Shown piece by piece: positions 20,361 through 31,937 of a stretch of 64,000 nt of DNA. The stretch covers positions 351,906,027-351,970,026 of the forward strand of contig NC_090439.1 in assembly GCF_031143425.1 (NCBI RefSeq). The letters are read 5' to 3'. The notes under the pieces were generated by a model. It was given only the letters and a program-made list of their open reading frames with translations. It searched no databases and had not been told where the DNA came from. Both the position numbers and the translations under genes were made by a program. Position 1 is the stretch's first letter, and the number at the start of each line of letters is the position of its first letter. The DNA is from Pleurodeles waltl (Eukaryota; Chordata; Amphibia; Caudata; Salamandridae).

Positions 20361-21237
20361 AATGGGCACAGAGCCCCGTCGTCGATCTGGCCTGGTGCAC
20401 TCATCCGGCTGAGGTGCCCCCCTTCCCTTCCCCCTGAGGTGCCTGTTGTATTTCTATCTGATGCCCCTGCAGTGTTCTCTCCGTTTGTGGACAGGTATCT
20501 AGTGTGGGCCTCGCCCATGCATTGTGGGCCCAGTGGTCCACAGACATTGAAATGTGCATACCTGCACTACTAATCGTGATTTATATATTTGGAATTTGTA
20601 TATATTTCTGTATATATGAGCTTACTGTATTTGGATACATTACAATGGTTCAAGTAATTTGGTTTTGTCTTTGCATTCTTCCGGGGGGTTGGGGGTTGTT
20701 ACTGTGATGTTTGGAAATGCATTGGTGTGTGTGTTGTAGTGTGCGAGGGTCGGGGTGGGGGTGGGGGTGTTGCGTTTGTGTGTCCCTGACTTTTGCCTCC
20801 CCTATGTCATAGGTTCAGTATTCACCGTTGTCTTCGGCGCCGCCGTTGCTGGTGTTCATAGAGGAGCAGGAAGACAAGCGCAGGGAGTATTTGGAGTTCC
20901 GGCTCCATGGTGGCCTCCTTCCTCGTGGAGTGTGTTAAGGTGAGCGTTTTCCCATTGCAAAAGCTGTTTCTGCCGTGTTTTTATCCACGGTGAATCCGCC
21001 CTGGAAAAGGTGGCGGATTGGTGGGTTGTAATAGTGTGGGTGGTACTTTGTCTTCCGCCTGTCTGTTGGCGGTGACCGCCGCGCTGCTTGTCTGTACCGC
21101 CGTGGCGGTCGGAGTGTTAAAGTGGCTGTCTATGTTGGCGGTTTCCGCCACGGTCATAATTGCCTTTTTTTTTTCGCCGGCCTGTTTGCGGTATTACTGC
21201 AGCTTTAACACCGTTCGCCAGGGTTGTAATGACCCCC
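20361..21237. other. Right terminal region of Harbinger copy 1
   Basis: Non-coding end of the element. It has a G-rich stretch at about 20745-20770 and a dense set of GGCGGT/ACCGCC motifs at 21005-21230 leading into the terminal repeat AATGACCCCC. The same hexamer is dense in the left 270 bp (12353-12620). It is a candidate binding site for the Myb proteins or transposase. Confidence 0.55.
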
Positions 21238-21769
21238 ATAATGCTTAAGGGAAGGGACAAGCACAAGAAGAGGAAAGAGAAAGCCTTTGAATAAGAAGCA
21301 AGCAAATAAGATTGACAAAAAAGCTAACAAATGACCAGCAATCAACTGATCCACAGCCCACTCTAAGTATTGGTTTTATATTCAGTAGGTCTTCCACAAC
21401 AGTCTTGGCTTTCATTAAATATCTAGACTACCAATACTGGAACCAATAACTTATACAATTTAGGTATTAAACAATAATAATGAAACTGACAAAAAGTTAA
21501 ATGAAGCTCTGCGTGGTATTCTAAGCACAAATAGAAATGAAACATATTCCTTCATGGTTCTTTAAACAACGATGGTAATGGATTATGTCAGGCAACTACT
21601 ATTTACAACCAGACATTTTGATTTTGTAGTGATAGGAATGGTATTAACGGATCTTGTCATTTTTTGTAGTGTGTTTTTTTTTCTACAGCGCAAACTTAGC
21701 CCACAAGTACTACAGCGCTTTACATGTGCGCCAGATTACATTACATATTTTTAGGCATGGGCACATTAA

Positions 21770-22683
21770 GGGGCATATTTATACTCCGTTTGCGCCGAAT
21801 TAGCGTCGTTTTTTTCGACGCAAATTCGACGCAAAACTAACTCCATATTTATACTTTGGCGTTAGACGCGTCTAGCGCCAAAGTTCCTGGAATTAGCGTC
21901 ATTTTTTTGCGTGAACACCTTCCTTGCGTTAATGATATGCAAGGTAGGCGTTCCCGTCTTAAAAAATGACTGCGATGCTATTGCGTCGTATTTATACTCC
22001 CGGGCAAAAATGACACCCGGGAGTGGGCGGGTCTAAAAAACCCGCATTTGCGCCGGATTTTAGCGCCTGGGTCAGGGCAGGCGTTAAGGGACCTGTGGGC
22101 TCAGAATGAGCCCAGAGGTGCCATCCCCTGCCCCCAGGGACACCCCCTGCCACCCTTGCCCACCCCAGGAGGACACCCAAGGATGGAGGGACCCACCCCA
22201 GGGACATTAAGGTAAGTCCAGGTAAGTATTTTTTTTATTTTATTTTGTGGCATAGGGGGGCCTGATTTGTGCCCCCCTACATGCCACTTTGCCCAATGAC
22301 CATGCCCAGGGGACAGAAGTCCCCTGGGCATGGCCATTGGGCAAGGGGGCATGACTCCTGTCTTTGCTAAGACAGGAGTCATTTCAATGGGGGATGGGCG
22401 TCGTTAAAAAATGGCGCAAATCGGGTTAAGACGTTTTTTTTGCCTCAGCCTGACTTGCCCCATTCTTAGACGCCCAAACGCCATTTTTCCCTACGCCGGC
22501 GCTGCCTGGTGTACGTGGTTTTTTTCACGCACACCAGGCTGCGCCGGTCGGCTAACGCCGGCTAACGCCATTCAATAAATACGGCGCCCGCATGGCGCTT
22601 CAGAATGGCGTTAGCCGGCGCTAATTTTTTTGGCGCAAAACTGCGTTAGCGCAGTTTTGCGTCAAAAAGTATAAATATGGCCC
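21770..22683. mobile_element. Harbinger-like MITE with TAA duplication and internal hairpins (914 bp)
   Basis: The left end is GGGGCATATTTATACTC. The right end, read inversely, is GGGCCATATTTATACTTT. TAA flanks both sides (21767-21769 and 22684-22686), the PIF/Harbinger target. Two strong internal hairpins stand out: 22290-22314/22319-22343 (24 of 25 bp, loop AGAA) and 22351-22364/22369-22382 (14 bp perfect, loop TGCT). A further one near 22510-22545 pairs GCCTGGTGT with ACACCAGGC. No coding capacity. Its terminal repeats differ from those of the 8.9-kb element, so it is another family. Confidence 0.85.
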
Positions 22684-22775
22684 TAAGTGATTTGCTCAGA
22701 GTCCCAGAATGTTCAGCCAAGGAAGGACTCGAACCCGACGTCCAAATTCGTCCTCTTTAGGCGGAGAGATGATTA
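22684..22775 (-). repeat. SINE fragment candidate with tRNA B-box-like motif
   Basis: Read on the minus strand it contains GGGTTCGAGTCC, matching the RNA polymerase III B box consensus GGTTCGANTCC. Downstream lies CTGGGACTCTGAGCAAATCACTT, resembling the core of MIR/CORE-SINE elements. The TAA MITE has inserted at its edge, and 21690-21769 may be the other part. The A box was not identified. Confidence 0.4.
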
Positions 22776-25559
22776 AAATGGCTAAGTAACAAAATGTCGG
22801 TATTAACTAGCTGTTCCAAAATAATTAAAACAACAAAACAAAGCACTGTATTGGAAATACTAGAAAGCGTTCATGTGAAACACAAGCAATAATACCTGCG
22901 AGGCTTTGGATTTTTACAAGGCGTCGATGTACTGGGCTCAGTTAGACTTGTTTTACTTGGTAAATATTCAGAAGCGACGAGCAAAGAAAGCCTTTGATCA
23001 AGGAGCGGAGAAGTTTCACTCGATCCGTTAGGTTACAGCAAACATAACTCAGTCCACTTGCCCTTTTTAAGTTACCCTTTGCCTTTGTTGCTTACATTTT
23101 ACTGCCAAGGAAAACTTCTGGGAAAAGCTGGCGCCTTTGTCCCAGTCTTGGCGCCTCTGTCCCAGTTTTGGCTACGACTTGACAATTTGCTTGGACTACT
23201 GAATCTGTGTTGTTTTATAACCCCTCTCTCTTTGTTAGTTACTCCCGCTTAGTTACCCCCTCTTCTTCAACCAGCAACTCTGTGTTGTCCTGATTTATGT
23301 TTTACAAGCTTATTGAGCTTACTGCTAATGGGCTATTGAGCACAGTCCAATAGACGAGCATTCATCCTTTACACGTGATGGATGAAGAAAGAAACATGCT
23401 TTGGCAAAGTCGATAAGCCTTCCTGTTGCAAACTGCTATCCTGCCAATGATTTTGATGATGCTATGCAACACTGGCAAAATAAAATGCTTTTTGCCATTG
23501 CTGTGCAGCATCAGCAAAAAAATAAAATAAATGAAAAATAATTGAATGATGTGTCTGTGCACGTGCACACCGGTCAAGTTCCATGGTGGCCGTATTCAAT
23601 GTGTAATCTGGTGCTCATGTAAAACGCTCTAAAGCCCATGGTTTCGCTTAGTGCTACATAAAAATTGCAAAAATAAATAAAGGATAATTTGAACAGCAAA
23701 ATCTATTTTCTTTCACTAAATGTAATGGGCTAATAAAGGATCACGTTTTTGTGCCAGAAAGAATTCCTTCATAAATTTAACAGTTTTGTTTTAGGGTTTA
23801 AAGGGTTCACTTTAGGCCAGAGGTGTTCAAACTGGGGGGCCCTTAATTGATCCCAAGGGGGCACAGACTGTGGCTAAGAGAAGCAGCTGTTAGAGTCCAT
23901 TATCTGGGGTACCATCCCAAGTGTAAAACACATAGTTATTATTCTGTGCTTGTCCTGTGGCCCTGTAAGGGGAAAGACAGCCTCAATCTGGTCTATTTTT
24001 TTGTCGATACGAAAGGGAATTTCCAAAATTGCATTGATAATCGCAGGACTAATTATCGGAACAGCAGGCAACTGTTATACACCCACCGCTGCCACTTGTG
24101 CAGGAGCAGCCACCAAAGTGCGCTTAACAAACTGAACTGGGCATCAGTAAAGTTGAACAAGATTTGTGTGTAACTGTTGAAGATCAGCATCAGCCAAGTT
24201 GCCTAAATCAGGATAAGGTGTATAACTAACTATGGCAGGCCAAGTGCCCCTTCTTTACTAAAAAGTCCCATGCAAACTGAGGCAAGTACATTTTCGAGGG
24301 CGACTCAGAACCAATTTCTACGTTCCCAGTGTGTAAATGGTACCTCTAAGAGTGCATATGCTCTGCATGCATTAGGTGGTGCAATATTAGTGTATTCATG
24401 CCAGCCAGGAAGTTGACCCAAGAATAAAAAGTGTCCATTCTGTAACCATTGAGTCCCTCAACCACGAAATATAATTATCGCCAGTGTTAGTGAAGCAGTG
24501 AAATGTAACATGTTGGCACACAGCCAGCCTGCAGTTTACTGCAATTTGAACCAGTTGTGGTGGAGCTGCCATCTTAAAAACAGAAGTGGTAACACCATAA
24601 ATTGGTAATCCTTTTAAACGTCTGAGCTCAGACAACCACCTGAATTAAAAAATACCACGAATGAAAAATCCCACACAACACGGACATGTCCATTGAAATT
24701 TTGAGGGCACTATGAATACTGATGAGTGCTACTCAGGTGACCAGTACATTAATACCAGACACATCATTAGTAGCGCCATGTCACTGGTGCTCTGCTTTTG
24801 CAGAACTGTGCCATGGGACAACAGAACATCAGAATGCAGAGGCTGTGCCACTTTTGCCAAATCAGTATTGTCATACCACAATACCTAGCTAGCTCACAGT
24901 GTTTTACTTGCACTCCTCACAGAGTGGCAAGAAACTGTGACAACCTAAAGGGAACCATGGTGAAACTGGTCAGTCCTTTTTGTACATTATTCCAGGCATA
25001 CATACTCAAAGCAACAGACACCATGAAAGTACACAATATATTTATTGAAACTATCTATTATGAAGCAACTTAGATGCAACTACAATACTGGCAATAATTA
25101 TAAAAATCAGAATAGCAGTTAAACTGTATAACACAAATAGTGCCACCATAATGCAAATCTAGTGCCCTAAGCCTATCCTGTTGTAGTATGCGCAGGAAGA
25201 CTATTAATTAATATTATGAGTAATTTCGGGGAGCCGCAAACCCCATACTTCTGTTTGATTAGTCAAGTGGTCCTCATAGGAAAGCCAGTTTACACAGGAT
25301 GCATGGCCTGCTGGGCACCTGTTCCACAGACGGTTCAGCTCTGCCAGAATCCTCCTTTCTAAAGCTAAACACCAGGGTACCTAATTTATAACATTAGTTT
25401 GATACAGTGAAAAGCTACTGTGTTATGTCTATCGGAGCCTGGGAACAAATGTTGGACAAATAGAAAACAACACCTGGTACATGTTGTGCCCACTGAGCAG
25501 TCAGCGAATGTACAGACAGAATCCCAGAAAAGTGGCTGCACAACAAGGGACATTACAGT
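22776..25559. other. Unassigned region
   Basis: No gene or clear element was recognised. CAGAGGTGTTCAAACTGGGG at 23819 resembles a hAT (Charlie-type) terminal repeat, but no matching right end or 8-bp duplication was found. Confidence 0.4.
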
Positions 25560-25905
25560 GTGTTTCAAAAGAATGACAAAAAAGAAAAATGTGCGAAGTA
25601 TGACAGTGCAGAGCAGAAATATCATAATTACTAGAGTGCTACGAAATTAGGCATAAATATAGTGAATCCATGAATGGATCTCATGACAAGTGGCATTACA
25701 GTGTACTGCTGCGAGTTCTATCAGATGTAAAAGACCTGGGGGAAGCTTCCCTCACAGTCTGCTTCAGGTTTCAGGTTTTTATTAAGGATTGATATCTTAT
25801 ATCGAGATCTACAGTATATGAAACAAAAAAGAGTCATAGAAGAATTAACACATTTTAAGCGAAATGAGGCATAACAATAGTGAGCCCATGAATGGGCCCC
25901 ATGAT
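25560..25905. repeat. Left copy of a local duplication containing a LINE 3' end
   Basis: Two blocks match 26597-26800: GACAGTGCAGAGCAGAAA-type text at 25560-25640, and GGAAGCTTCCCTCACAGTCTG through ATCGAGATCTACAGTATATG at 25740-25857. The match covers both sides of the LINE 3' terminus, so it is a segmental duplication rather than a second insertion. A smaller internal repeat (GTGAATCCATGAATGGATC / GTGAGCCCATGAATGGGCC) is present only in this copy. Confidence 0.75.
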
Positions 25906-26596
25906 GTCCTCCCATGGTTGGAAGAGCAATATAGCACACACATAGAATCAAAACAAAATTATAAGCCAAGCGAACAAAATGCAATACTAGAAGGGGTAAT
26001 ATACAAAAAATATAAAAACTATTTAAAAAAGGGCCAGTGAGATTTTCAAAAAATTGACCAAATTAGTTGGAGCTGGAGGCATCCAAGATCTCTTCCACCA
26101 AGTCAATGGTTAGTGAATCCAGGATGGATTCCGTCTCTGCAGATAATTGCCAAAAAGCGCCATGAAAAAGCTCAAGAGAACAGATATGATCCTCATTATC
26201 AACCAATGCTGAGGAAATGTTGGTTGAGCTGCCTCCGTGTTATCTAAGTCAGAAATTAGTTACCTTGGTGCTGATACACCCATCTCACCAGTGGGAAGAA
26301 ACCCACACTAGCCAACTTCAAGAAAACGCAAGTTTATTGGACAACTCCCAAAATTGGTCATTACTGAACTTGTGAACAGATTTATTTCCACAGGAACAGG
26401 AGGTTGCAGAGCAAGGTAGATGTTCGGTGCCCATTCAAAGGGACACCATAGGCAGCGGAGCACGGGTTGAATGCAGGAAAACCAAGCCAGTTGGAATAAC
26501 AGTGACCAGTCAAAGTCTAGTTCCTGAAGTAATGGGCCTCCAAGCCACTGGATCATGCACCTGCAGCACTGCTGGATTGTTGGCAGATCCAGTGTA

Positions 26597-26800
26597 TTTC
26601 AAAACAATGACACAAAAGAAAAGTGTGCAATTTACAACAGTTCAGAGCAGAAACATCAAAATTACTAGGGGGGGAAGCTTCCCTCACAGTCTGCTTCAGG
26701 TTTTTATTTAGGATTTATATCTTATATCGAGATCTACAGTATATGAAACAAAAAAGAGTCATAGAAGAATTAACACATTTTAAACGTTTTCCACACATTC
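26597..26800. repeat. Right copy of the local duplication
   Basis: Partner of 25560-25905, about 1 kb away and collinear, but without the intervening 90 bp. Its right part is the 3' UTR of the long LINE that continues to the right. Confidence 0.75.
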
Positions 26801-27079
26801 ATTCATTTATCGGGTAATTTAACAAATCCATAGCAGCCTTAGCAGTTCTTACTCCATACCTTTTAAACAATGGTTTTAAAAATCTTCATTGAAGTATCCT
26901 TAAAACTGGGCAAACAAAAATAACATGCTCAATAGTCTGAATATCTAAATACCATGTTACGAATTCTTTCTTTTCTAGGAACGCCCTTCCATTTCATCAG
27001 TTATAACCTTTACCAACACACAATTCATCCTGAAAAGCAACATACACCTTCATACCCTATGCTCCAAATTCCACATTAT
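26780..27079 (-). pseudogene. LINE-A ORF2 C-terminal fragment and 3' end
   Basis: The minus-strand reading shows DIQTIEHVIFVCPVLR and then NYPINE followed by a stop. The first resembles the 'E-T-x-E-H-x-L-x-x-C-P' signature at the end of many LINE ORF2 proteins. A short 3' UTR follows, with a CTAAATAAAAACC end near 26697. Two stops lie upstream, so it is not functional. Confidence 0.6.
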
Positions 27080-27759
27080 GGTCCTCATTAGGACATTGGC
27101 GGCAACAGGTCCTTCACGCTGGTGATGGCGGATGGACTGCCACCAAGCCAGCGGTGCAGACCGCCATATTACGACCACGGCGGTCAACCCACTGAAACCA
27201 AGCCAGTTTGCCAACAGTACCACCAGTGCGGCTAGACCACTGCCACCGGTGGTCGCCATCCCCAGGCTGGCGGTAGTCACTGCACCGCCCACCCTAATAC
27301 AACACTGCAAAGAATACAAGGGGTGAAGGTGAGAGTGACACACACATACCATGCACAAACTCCAGCGCTCACACACTTACACACACGCAACACAACACCC
27401 GTACCGAGACACACACAGAACACAGCAACACCAAACACACACGTCACATGCACACACCCCGGAGTACAACTACACAACCACACCAATAGCACCAACAAGC
27501 AGAGACACACAAACCAACACAAAAGCACAACACTACATACAATGCCCAAATACAATAAAGAACAGTTAATCTGAATAAAAAATGCCTAGAAATGCACATT
27601 TCACAGCACATGATAGATAGATGAAAACTCACCAGAGAACAAAAATACTCGACAACTGTATGTGAAGTAAAACAACAGGAATCCTGTATTGGAAACATGA
27701 ACATATAAATGGCAAATGCAGGTGAACGAAGTCATATAGCATCAAGGCCTGTCAGGCAT

Positions 27760-30423
27760 TCTAAAGTCCATTGGGCACAACTGTGCCTGTCAATGGTCCC
27801 AACTTGATTCCTGACAGCCTAATGGCCTCACAAGGCAGGGGCATCAATGGGGCAGACAGACACCTCAAGGGTCTGGGGCTGGGGGTTTGGGTTTGGACTT
27901 TGGCTTGGGAGGGGTGGGGCTTCACCCTTGCTCTTGACGGAGGGGCAGGGCCTTGGAACCATGTTTTTGGCCAGCTTCCTTCTTGGGGACAGCGGACAGC
28001 TTCTTCGCAGGTGGAAGGGCAGCAGAGGTAGAAGGGGGTCAAGGGAGGACTTGGAGGTGGAGGGACATGGTTTGGGGAGGCAAACATGAGGGTGAGGTGC
28101 AACATGGAGTAGGACAGAGAACAGGTCAAGGTGGGAAAGGAAAAGATTCTTAGGACCAAGGGGGATGGGAAACAGGTTTGGGAGTGGAGGTAGAGGGAGT
28201 AGTCGTAGGACGTGTAGGTTTCTGGATATGGGTGCAGATGTATGTAAAGTATGTATGTGTGAGGTGTAGGAATGATGAGTGTCTGAGTTTGGATGTTTAT
28301 GCGTCCTTGGAGGAGGTGTCGGAGGGAGGGTGGGCGTGGACAGACAGTTTGTGTGGATGAATGTTGGGGTGGTGTCTGCACGTAAGGTGGGTGTGCTGCA
28401 TGTGTGACTGATGGTGGTTGTGGTGAGTGCGGATGTGGTGCATGGTGTGCATGCATGAGTGTCTGCTGTTGTGGTGACTGAGGGCAAAGTGGTGACAGGG
28501 ACTGGGAGTGAGGTTGCAGTGCTGGCAGGTGTGAGTGGAATTTGTGACAGCAAGGGAGAAGGTGCTGAGAGAGACAGCGGAGGTAGTGGCTGATGTTGTG
28601 TCTGCTTTTGTGTTGAGTGTGTGCATTCTTGTGATGTGATTTGTGGTGCCTGTGATTGTTTTTGTGTATCCTGTTTGTTGATGTGGGTGAGTGCTTGTCT
28701 GTATGTTTGGCTTGGCTAGGAAAGGTGAGAGGGCTTTAGGATGGGGCATAGGTAGCAGGAGGGAGGACGGAAGTACTAAGGACAGTGGCTGCCATCAATG
28801 AAGAGGCCAGAGCCTGAAATGATCTCTATAGGCCAGTCAAGGCACCGTGAATTTCCTCCAGGTAGGCATTAGTCTGCTGCATCTGTGGTGCCAGGCCCTC
28901 GATGGCATTCACAATGGTTGTCTGCCCTAATGAGATGGTCCTCAGGCGGTAACTGGGTGGGGAGCTACTGGGAGGGCAGTGCTGGTAATGGGGATGGCAG
29001 ACGAGGATGGTGCTGGGATGGTTCCACAAGGTGCAGCCACCACCAGGAAGCTTCCATTGGAGGGGGAATCTGTATCAGTGGTCTCAGCTGCAGTCTCCCC
29101 ATAGTGCTCCCCTCACTCTCCATCCCACTGGTCCCGTCGGCTTCGGTGATCTCTGTGTCCTGGGTCCTGTGGGTTGCAGCCTCCCCGCTTGCTGGTGCCC
29201 CTACTCCTTCGCCTGCTGATGCTAATGCACACAAGGATAGGATTGTACAAAAAGGAGGGGCAGGGTGAAACAGATGGGAGTATAGGGTCAGTACCAATCC
29301 ACATTGCATGTATGTACATCACAACAACATGCTTCCATGTACATTCCTGAATACACCCCCTACAATGTCAATGGAGATTTCCCTATACCCACTATGCATA
29401 CACTCTGATGTGCATGCACGATCATGATACCACTACAATTACACTCAGGTACTACTCTGCACTGTTAGGGCTCTTGAATACAGGACCATTACTGTGAGAA
29501 ACCGGTCAATGAGTGACATTTGTTACATTGTCATACCTACCTGTGGCACCCATTATGGACATGTATAGATGGGTCTGGATACCAACGGAAGATCCCTTAT
29601 GTCCATGTGAAGTCAAACAATTTTGCACTGTAAAAATGCCATGGACACCTGATGCTCAGATGCTCACAGGCACAGCTACTTCTGTTCACAGCACAACTGT
29701 ATCCTACCTACATAACTGTTATAGCTACAGTTTACATCTTTGATCCCATTGTTAACACACCCATCCAGTCTATTGCAAATTGTAGAGGACATGTACTATT
29801 TCACTCACCCCCTTGTGGCTGCTGTGTTGCCCTCAAGCGCCCATCCAACTCCGGGTAGGCCACCGCCAGTATGCCGTCCATCAGGGGGGTCAGGGTCCAA
29901 CAGGCACCCCTTCCTCATTGGGAGGACAGCCCCAACTGGGCCTCTGCGGTCTTCAGGGCCCAGCGTCTTAGGTCCTCCCACCACTTCCTGCAGTGGGTGC
30001 TCTGCCGGGTATGGACCCCCAGGGTCCGCACTTCCTTGGCGATGGCTTTCCACAATCCCTTCTTCTGATGGGAGCCTACCTGCATGGGAGACACAGAAGG
30101 AAAGGAACATTAATGTAGGCACAACAACCTACGCTATTCATCAGCCTACCAACAGTACACTAATCAGCATCGTACACAACTTCACACTTCCACAACATTC
30201 TTGGCAGTCATATCCGTAGGTACACCCTCCACTGTATCGTCCTGCATACACGTACTATTACACACTTACACAGCCATGTAGCAATATACATAACCATTAT
30301 ACGACCTACCTGCTGTTCTGGAGCCCAATACAGCTTTGTGTACAGGGGTAGGACCCCATCCACAAGTTTCTCTAGTTCTTCCAAGGTGAAAGCGGGGTAC
30401 CTATCCCCTGTAACACACACCAT
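27760..30423 (-). pseudogene. Myb/SANT-like protein 2 of Harbinger copy 2
   Basis: Exon 1 (30423-30310) encodes YPAFTLEELEKLVDGVLPLY and ends at a GTAGGT donor. Exon 2 (30079-29809) encodes HQKKGLWKAIAKEVRTLG, THCRKWWEDLRRW and AEAQLGL. Exon 3 starts at about 29221 and holds TTIVNAIEGL and a proline/histidine-rich tail. Exon boundaries and phases coincide with copy 1. A TGA at 29915-29917 sits where copy 1 has Arg, and exon 3 shifts frame several times (frames change near 29000, 28750 and 28550). The 54-bp minisatellite of copy 1 is absent; the C-terminus instead has a short Lys/Pro-rich end. Confidence 0.75.
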
Positions 30424-30519
30424 CGTGGCTCCCAGGAACACTACACAGCAGCACACTCAGTGGAGGTCTTAATGGCTGGAGAGTGAGGAGTCAAGTGAGA
30501 AAACTGTAGAAAATGGCAG

Positions 30520-30660
30520 TCATGGTCGCAGCGGTCTGCACTGTCACCACCGGAGGTAGTCTTCATTGGTCCCTGTATGCCATAGACATCAATGTTAACC
30601 AATGAGGAGTTGCACAGCGGTTCTGACCACCTACCGTTATGACGGCATACACCAGTGGAA
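30520..30660. promoter_or_regulatory. Conserved intergenic segment of Harbinger copy 2
   Basis: It aligns with the intergenic region of copy 1 and keeps the inverted pair ATTGG (30565-30569) and CCAAT (30599-30603) with AATGTTAACCAAT-type context. Coding exons on either side are also conserved, but most intronic text is not, so this segment may be constrained. The L1 insertion at 30821 separates it from the transposase gene. Confidence 0.5.
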
Positions 30661-30820
30661 TGAACTCACTGACATCTGTCCCCTGCATGCAGGACAGGGA
30701 GCAGCCATTTTGCAATACAACTGTAGTGAATACATTTGTTAATGAAGTCACTACTCATTTCCGACATGGACATGTAATGAGTTACACCCTGGGACAGTGT
30801 TAAGTATTATTAGGCAGTAT

Positions 30821-31937
30821 GAGGCGTGGCCAATCGGTTGAAAATGGCGCACGCCTAATTCTGCTGCTCCGGAGGGGCCGGAACTTTATCCTTCATTTAT
30901 ACCGTCCCCGGGGCAGTCTAAGCCTGGAAAGGAGCGGGGACCCAAGTGAGGGCGCTGGGCATCAGCTGACCCCGAGACGAGCGCTCCTGGGGACATTACC
31001 TACCTCCGGCAGACTCCTGGGCCTTCGGACCTGCCACTGCGCTGTCCTCGCAGGCCGCGCCCTAGAGAGGACCGGTGCGCGCCCACCCATGCGGCTGTAC
31101 GACGCTTTGGAGGGGCATCCCGGACCGGAGCCGGAACCTGAGGTGCCCCTGGGGGAGCCGCTGGCGAGAGGGGCGGGGCCTGCGGGATAGTGGCCCTTGC
31201 GGCCCCGCGAGCGGGACTTGAAGGGACGTGCTGCTCTGGCCCGCGAAGAGATTTGAGGACCGAGGCGGGGGGGGGGCCTAGCGGAGAACTGGGGTCCCTG
31301 CCGCGGCGAACGCAAAACAGGTTTGCCCCCCTTGGTGGAGGAGAACGCTGGGCATGGACCGGGGCGAGAAAGGCGAACAGGAGGAACTGCCTATCTTGCG
31401 GTAGGGCCTGGGGCGACACCGCGTGAGAGCGGTGGGGCTGACTAGAGGCCGGGCCCTACTTGACGGACCCTAAGAGGAGAGGCATCGGAACAGGCCCAAC
31501 GACATCCCAATGGTGAGGGTAGCCGGACCTTCCCCGGTGCGGACAAAACACTCGGGAACTGAATTGTGACGGTCAGCCCCTGATCCAAGAGGAAGGTATA
31601 GTGGCATGGCGCTGCGTGGTGACTCGTTGGAAACAGATGGCATGGACTTGTGCACCCTTGCAAAAGATCCACTGGGCAGTGACCTGTAACGTGAGCCTTG
31701 TTTATGTGACCCGTATCAAGCCATGGGGCAGAGATTGCTGCAAACGGGTTGGTGATACCCCCTCGGGCTGGCGGGGTGCATCCCTAGGCCTCTGGTGAAC
31801 TGGAGAGCGAGAACATCGACTCTGATGCCACTGGGATCGGGCTTGGGAGCCACAGGGGCCCTGGATAGCGCTTGGACTAGGACCTGTTGAGCTGGTCTCT
31901 GGTTCGTCCCCTAGTGGAGCGGTCACCCACAAGCCAA
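30821..31937 (+). promoter_or_regulatory. L1-A 5' UTR / internal promoter
   Basis: About 1.1 kb of GC-rich, CpG-containing DNA before ORF1, strikingly different in composition from its surroundings (for example the G-run near 31266). L1 elements carry their RNA polymerase II promoter here. A CCAAT lies at the very start (GGCCAATCGG near 30830). Promoter role comes from family knowledge. Confidence 0.65.

Larger units (their letters stand above)
12353..21237. mobile_element. Three-gene PIF/Harbinger transposon, copy 1 (8.9 kb)
   Basis: The terminal inverted repeat begins GGGGGTCATT on the left; the right end is AATGACCCCC. Both ends are flanked by the 3-bp duplication ATA (12350-12352 and 21238-21240). 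Inside are a Myb/SANT-like gene on + (12941-14462), a HARBI1-like DDE transposase on - (14942-15782) and a second Myb/SANT-like gene on + (16276-18533). Minisatellites follow (18717-20360), then a GGCGGT-rich right end. The same gene order recurs in copy 2 (27080-42127) in the opposite orientation, so this is one element rather than a chance cluster. All three genes carry lesions. Confidence 0.85.

Noticed and set aside
19868..20518. 216-codon minus-strand ORF
   Set aside because: Generated by the 64-bp array; the peptide period shifts with frame and the same text is read in three frames.
23819..24200. hAT (Charlie-like) element suggested by CAGAGGTGTTCAAACTGGGG
   Set aside because: No inverted right end and no 8-bp duplication could be found.
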